A stretch of 41,331 bases of DNA, taken from positions 1 through 41,331 of IMG/VR virus record IMGVR_UViG_3300041809_003467; one strand, 5' to 3'. Both the position numbers and the translations under genes were made by a program. The notes beneath the pieces are model-generated. The model was not told the DNA's origin. It did no database searches and worked only from the letters and a program-made list of their open reading frames with translations. Numbering within the stretch: position 1 is the first letter of the stretch; the number at the start of each line of letters is the position of its first letter. Below, piece after piece: positions 40,218 through 41,331 of this stretch. The DNA is from a virus.

Positions 40218-40658
40218 ATGAAAAATCCGTGCCGCGAGCTGCGCGAGTTGTTGGCTGTGAACCAGGCTGACTTCGGCCGCCTGATCGGCCGGTCGTTTCA
40301 GTCGGTGCGCGCGTACGAAAAACACCCGTCGGACATACCGGCCGACGTGATTGAGCGCATCAAATCCCTGGCTGCCGAGCGCGGCCATGCCGACTGGGCC
40401 GTATTCCTATCCAGCGATGAGTGGCGCGCGGTGAGCGTGTTGCAGCCCGGCGAAACCTTGATCGGCGCACGGCAAACGGAAGGCCCCAGGCCGAAGCTCG
40501 CCACAACGCGCGACCCCGCCACGTTACACTCAATGCTGGATGACATTCTGGAGAGCGAAGACCCCGACGCTATCCAGGCCGTTGTCCCGAATCTTGAACT
40601 ATTTCATAAGTGGGTGAAATTAAAGGGCAAGAACAAAGCAAAAAGAAAACGGGCCTAA
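40218..40658 (+). CDS. Repressor-like HTH protein (146 aa)
   Basis: Divergent from the early operon at the phage's regulatory end, place of Mu c. ATG 40218 has AAGGGA eight bases upstream. An XRE-type HTH at about residues 6-32 (RELLAVNQADFGRLIGRSFQ, SVRAYEKHPS) and a DIPADVIERIK end; the rest is mixed with an acidic patch, then a Lys/Arg-rich tail. A plus-strand -35 like TTGTCA (40150-40155) and weak -10 TAGATA (40174-40179) precede it. It likely maintains lysogeny; binding to the dyad is inferred. Confidence 0.7.
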   Translation: MKNPCRELRELLAVNQADFGRLIGRSFQSVRAYEKHPSDIPADVIERIKSLAAERGHADWAVFLSSDEWRAVSVLQPGETLIGARQTEGPRPKLATTRDPATLHSMLDDILESEDPDAIQAVVPNLELFHKWVKLKGKNKAKRKRA

Positions 40659-40672
40659 ATGTATTATTTAGG
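40654..40672 (+). terminator. AT-rich hairpin overlapping the repressor stop
   Basis: CCTAAAT and ATTTAGG form a perfect seven-pair stem with a GTATT loop, covering the TAA stop. No T run follows, so termination by itself is doubtful. It could act in mRNA stability or as a site near the phage end. Confidence 0.35.
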
Positions 40673-40684
40673 TGAGAATGTGGT

Positions 40685-40690
40685 TATAAT
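40685..40690 (+). promoter_or_regulatory. Consensus -10 box after the repressor
   Basis: TATAAT at 40685-40690 in the otherwise GC-rich region, without a good -35 at the proper distance; a TG lies two bases upstream of it. Could drive the small ORF and exported protein gene to the right. Confidence 0.4.
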
Positions 40691-40741
40691 ATCGGCGTAT
40701 TGCCCCCTGGTAAACTCCCAGTCACGCGGGAGGAAGTTGAA

Positions 40742-40873
40742 GTGCTGATCGAATTGGAAGAGCAACTGGCGCGCCTCGCTCAGTTTGCTGCTCAGCAGCG
40801 CGTTGAGATCCTTCGCCGGCTGGTGCGGGATGAGCCTGCGCCGAACTTGACCAAGATCAGGAGAATCAAATGA
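40742..40873 (+). CDS. Small helical protein coupled to the right-edge gene (43 aa)
   Basis: GTG 40742 has GGGAGGA seven bases upstream, and the TGA overlaps the next ATG (ATGA). The product is a charged helix (LIELEEQLARLAQFAAQQRV). A TTG at 40700 would give a 57-residue form starting PPGKLPVTREE. It could be a leader protein or a small partner of the exported protein. Confidence 0.5.
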   Translation: MLIELEEQLARLAQFAAQQRVEILRRLVRDEPAPNLTKIRRIK

Positions 40874-41331
40874 TCCGCCGACTCCTTATAATAATGATGC
40901 CGATTTTGCTCTTTGCCGCCGAAGATCCGGGTGGTTGGACGCGCGCAAAATGGGGTATGAAATCCCCGGAACTCATTAAACTCTTCCAGGGAGAGGTCAC
41001 CGGCGAGACGCCGCGATTATCGGTCCCTTCCTACGAAGTCGCCGGCACGAAATTCCGTGTGCTCCTGATCATGGATAAGGAAGACCGTCTCGATCACGTA
41101 TCGTTGAGTCCGATCTCCATGGCCGACTGCACCGACCAGCTTTTCCAATCCGTCCAGGAACTGCTGGTTCAGAAGTACGGCCGTCCGTGGAAGAGCGACG
41201 AAGCCGGCACCACAGAATTCCAGTGGACCTTCCCCACCACCGTCATCACCCTCAGCCGCATGAAGTCCTCGATCGGCGCCGCCCTCATCTCAGTCCGCTA
41301 CCAGCACCGCGCCGACGCGGATAAGATGTAA
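40870..41331 (+). CDS. Exported hypothetical protein at the right edge (153 aa)
   Basis: Signal peptide MIRRLLIIMMPILLFAAE, then GWTRAKWGMKSPELIKLFQ, a pattern known from small exported proteins of soil Acidobacteria. The rest is alpha/beta with a YGRPWKSDEAGTTEFQWTFP segment and few Cys. The window ends on its TAA. Possibly a host gene or a lysogenic-conversion gene at the phage's left end. Neither can be excluded. Confidence 0.6.
   Translation: MIRRLLIIMMPILLFAAEDPGGWTRAKWGMKSPELIKLFQGEVTGETPRLSVPSYEVAGTKFRVLLIMDKEDRLDHVSLSPISMADCTDQLFQSVQELLVQKYGRPWKSDEAGTTEFQWTFPTTVITLSRMKSSIGAALISVRYQHRADADKM

Larger units (their letters stand above)
1..40658 (-). mobile_element. Mu-like transposable prophage with siphovirus-type virion genes
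   Basis: Gene content and order follow the transposable-phage plan: repressor, Ner-like, MuA-type transposase, MuB-type ATPase, Gam, GemA, gp26/27-like, TerL, portal, MuF, I-type protease, capsid, then lysis and tail. No tail sheath or contractile baseplate proteins are seen. A single tube protein, a chaperone with an overlapping frame and a long tape measure point to a flexible tail, as in the Pseudomonas transposable siphophages B3 and D3112. Lysis genes lie between the connector and morphogenesis genes, unlike Mu. The terminal bases of the element were not identified, so the coordinates are approximate. The plus-strand genes right of 40658 may also belong to it. Confidence 0.85.

Overview
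The window is an almost complete Mu-like transposable prophage carrying a long non-contractile (siphovirus-type) virion, lying reversed: nearly all genes are on the minus strand and are transcribed from about 40.17 kb down to position 1. The DNA is GC-rich. The exported proteins are rich in Ser/Thr/Gly/Asn, and the right-edge exported protein resembles small proteins I associate with Acidobacteria (Bryobacterales/Solibacter-type soil bacteria). The host assignment is therefore a low-confidence inference; the phage class is secure. Both edges of the window fall exactly on stop codons, and I could not resolve the TG...CA phage ends or the 5-bp target duplication.

Layout in order of transcription. 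(1) Switch, 40.1-40.66 kb: a plus-strand repressor-like gene diverges from a minus-strand Ner-like HTH gene; a 25-bp CTAG-rich dyad sits between the -35 and -10 of the early promoter. (2) Transposition, 36.06-39.94 kb: a CII-like small protein, a MuA-type DDE transposase and a MuB-type AAA ATPase. (3) Early/middle genes, 31.86-36.06 kb: an XRE regulator, Gam, GemA, and a dense run of small zinc-ribbon and winged-helix/LuxR/SANT-like DNA-binding proteins. One gene here looks frameshifted. (4) An unusual block, 25.66-31.86 kb: four consecutive genes, each with an N-terminal Sec signal peptide. Three encode tail-fibre-type or beta-sandwich proteins. The last encodes an alpha/beta hydrolase whose fold is interrupted by two modules typical of phage tail fibres. 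(5) Packaging and head, 16.61-25.66 kb: gp25/26/27-like proteins, TerL, a portal-MuF fusion, an I-type protease/scaffold, decoration protein, major capsid, and a TIG-domain connector. (6) Outer-membrane-like protein and lysis, 14.55-16.60 kb: two small membrane proteins (holin candidates) and an SLT lysozyme. (7) Head-tail joining and tail, 0.77-14.33 kb: gpG-like morphogenesis protein, a domesticated IS630-type HTH protein, tail completion protein, an internally duplicated tail-tube protein, a tail-assembly chaperone with an overlapping second frame, tape measure, tail-tip proteins and a 1463-residue tip/fibre protein. (8) Edges: a phage-like small gene at 1-495, and on the right a tiny ORF overlapping an exported protein gene.

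Genes are packed with ATGA, GTGA, TTGA, TGATG or TAGTG stop/start overlaps. I used these to choose starts, many of which are GTG or TTG; they imply translational coupling across most of the element. The repressor and Ner-like protein would decide lysogeny. MuA/MuB would replicate the genome by transposition, and the middle regulators would turn on the late operon that makes packaging, head, lysis, tail and the exported fibre/hydrolase cassette. The best candidate for an undescribed system is that exported cassette: it is coupled to late packaging genes, yet its products should leave the cytoplasm.
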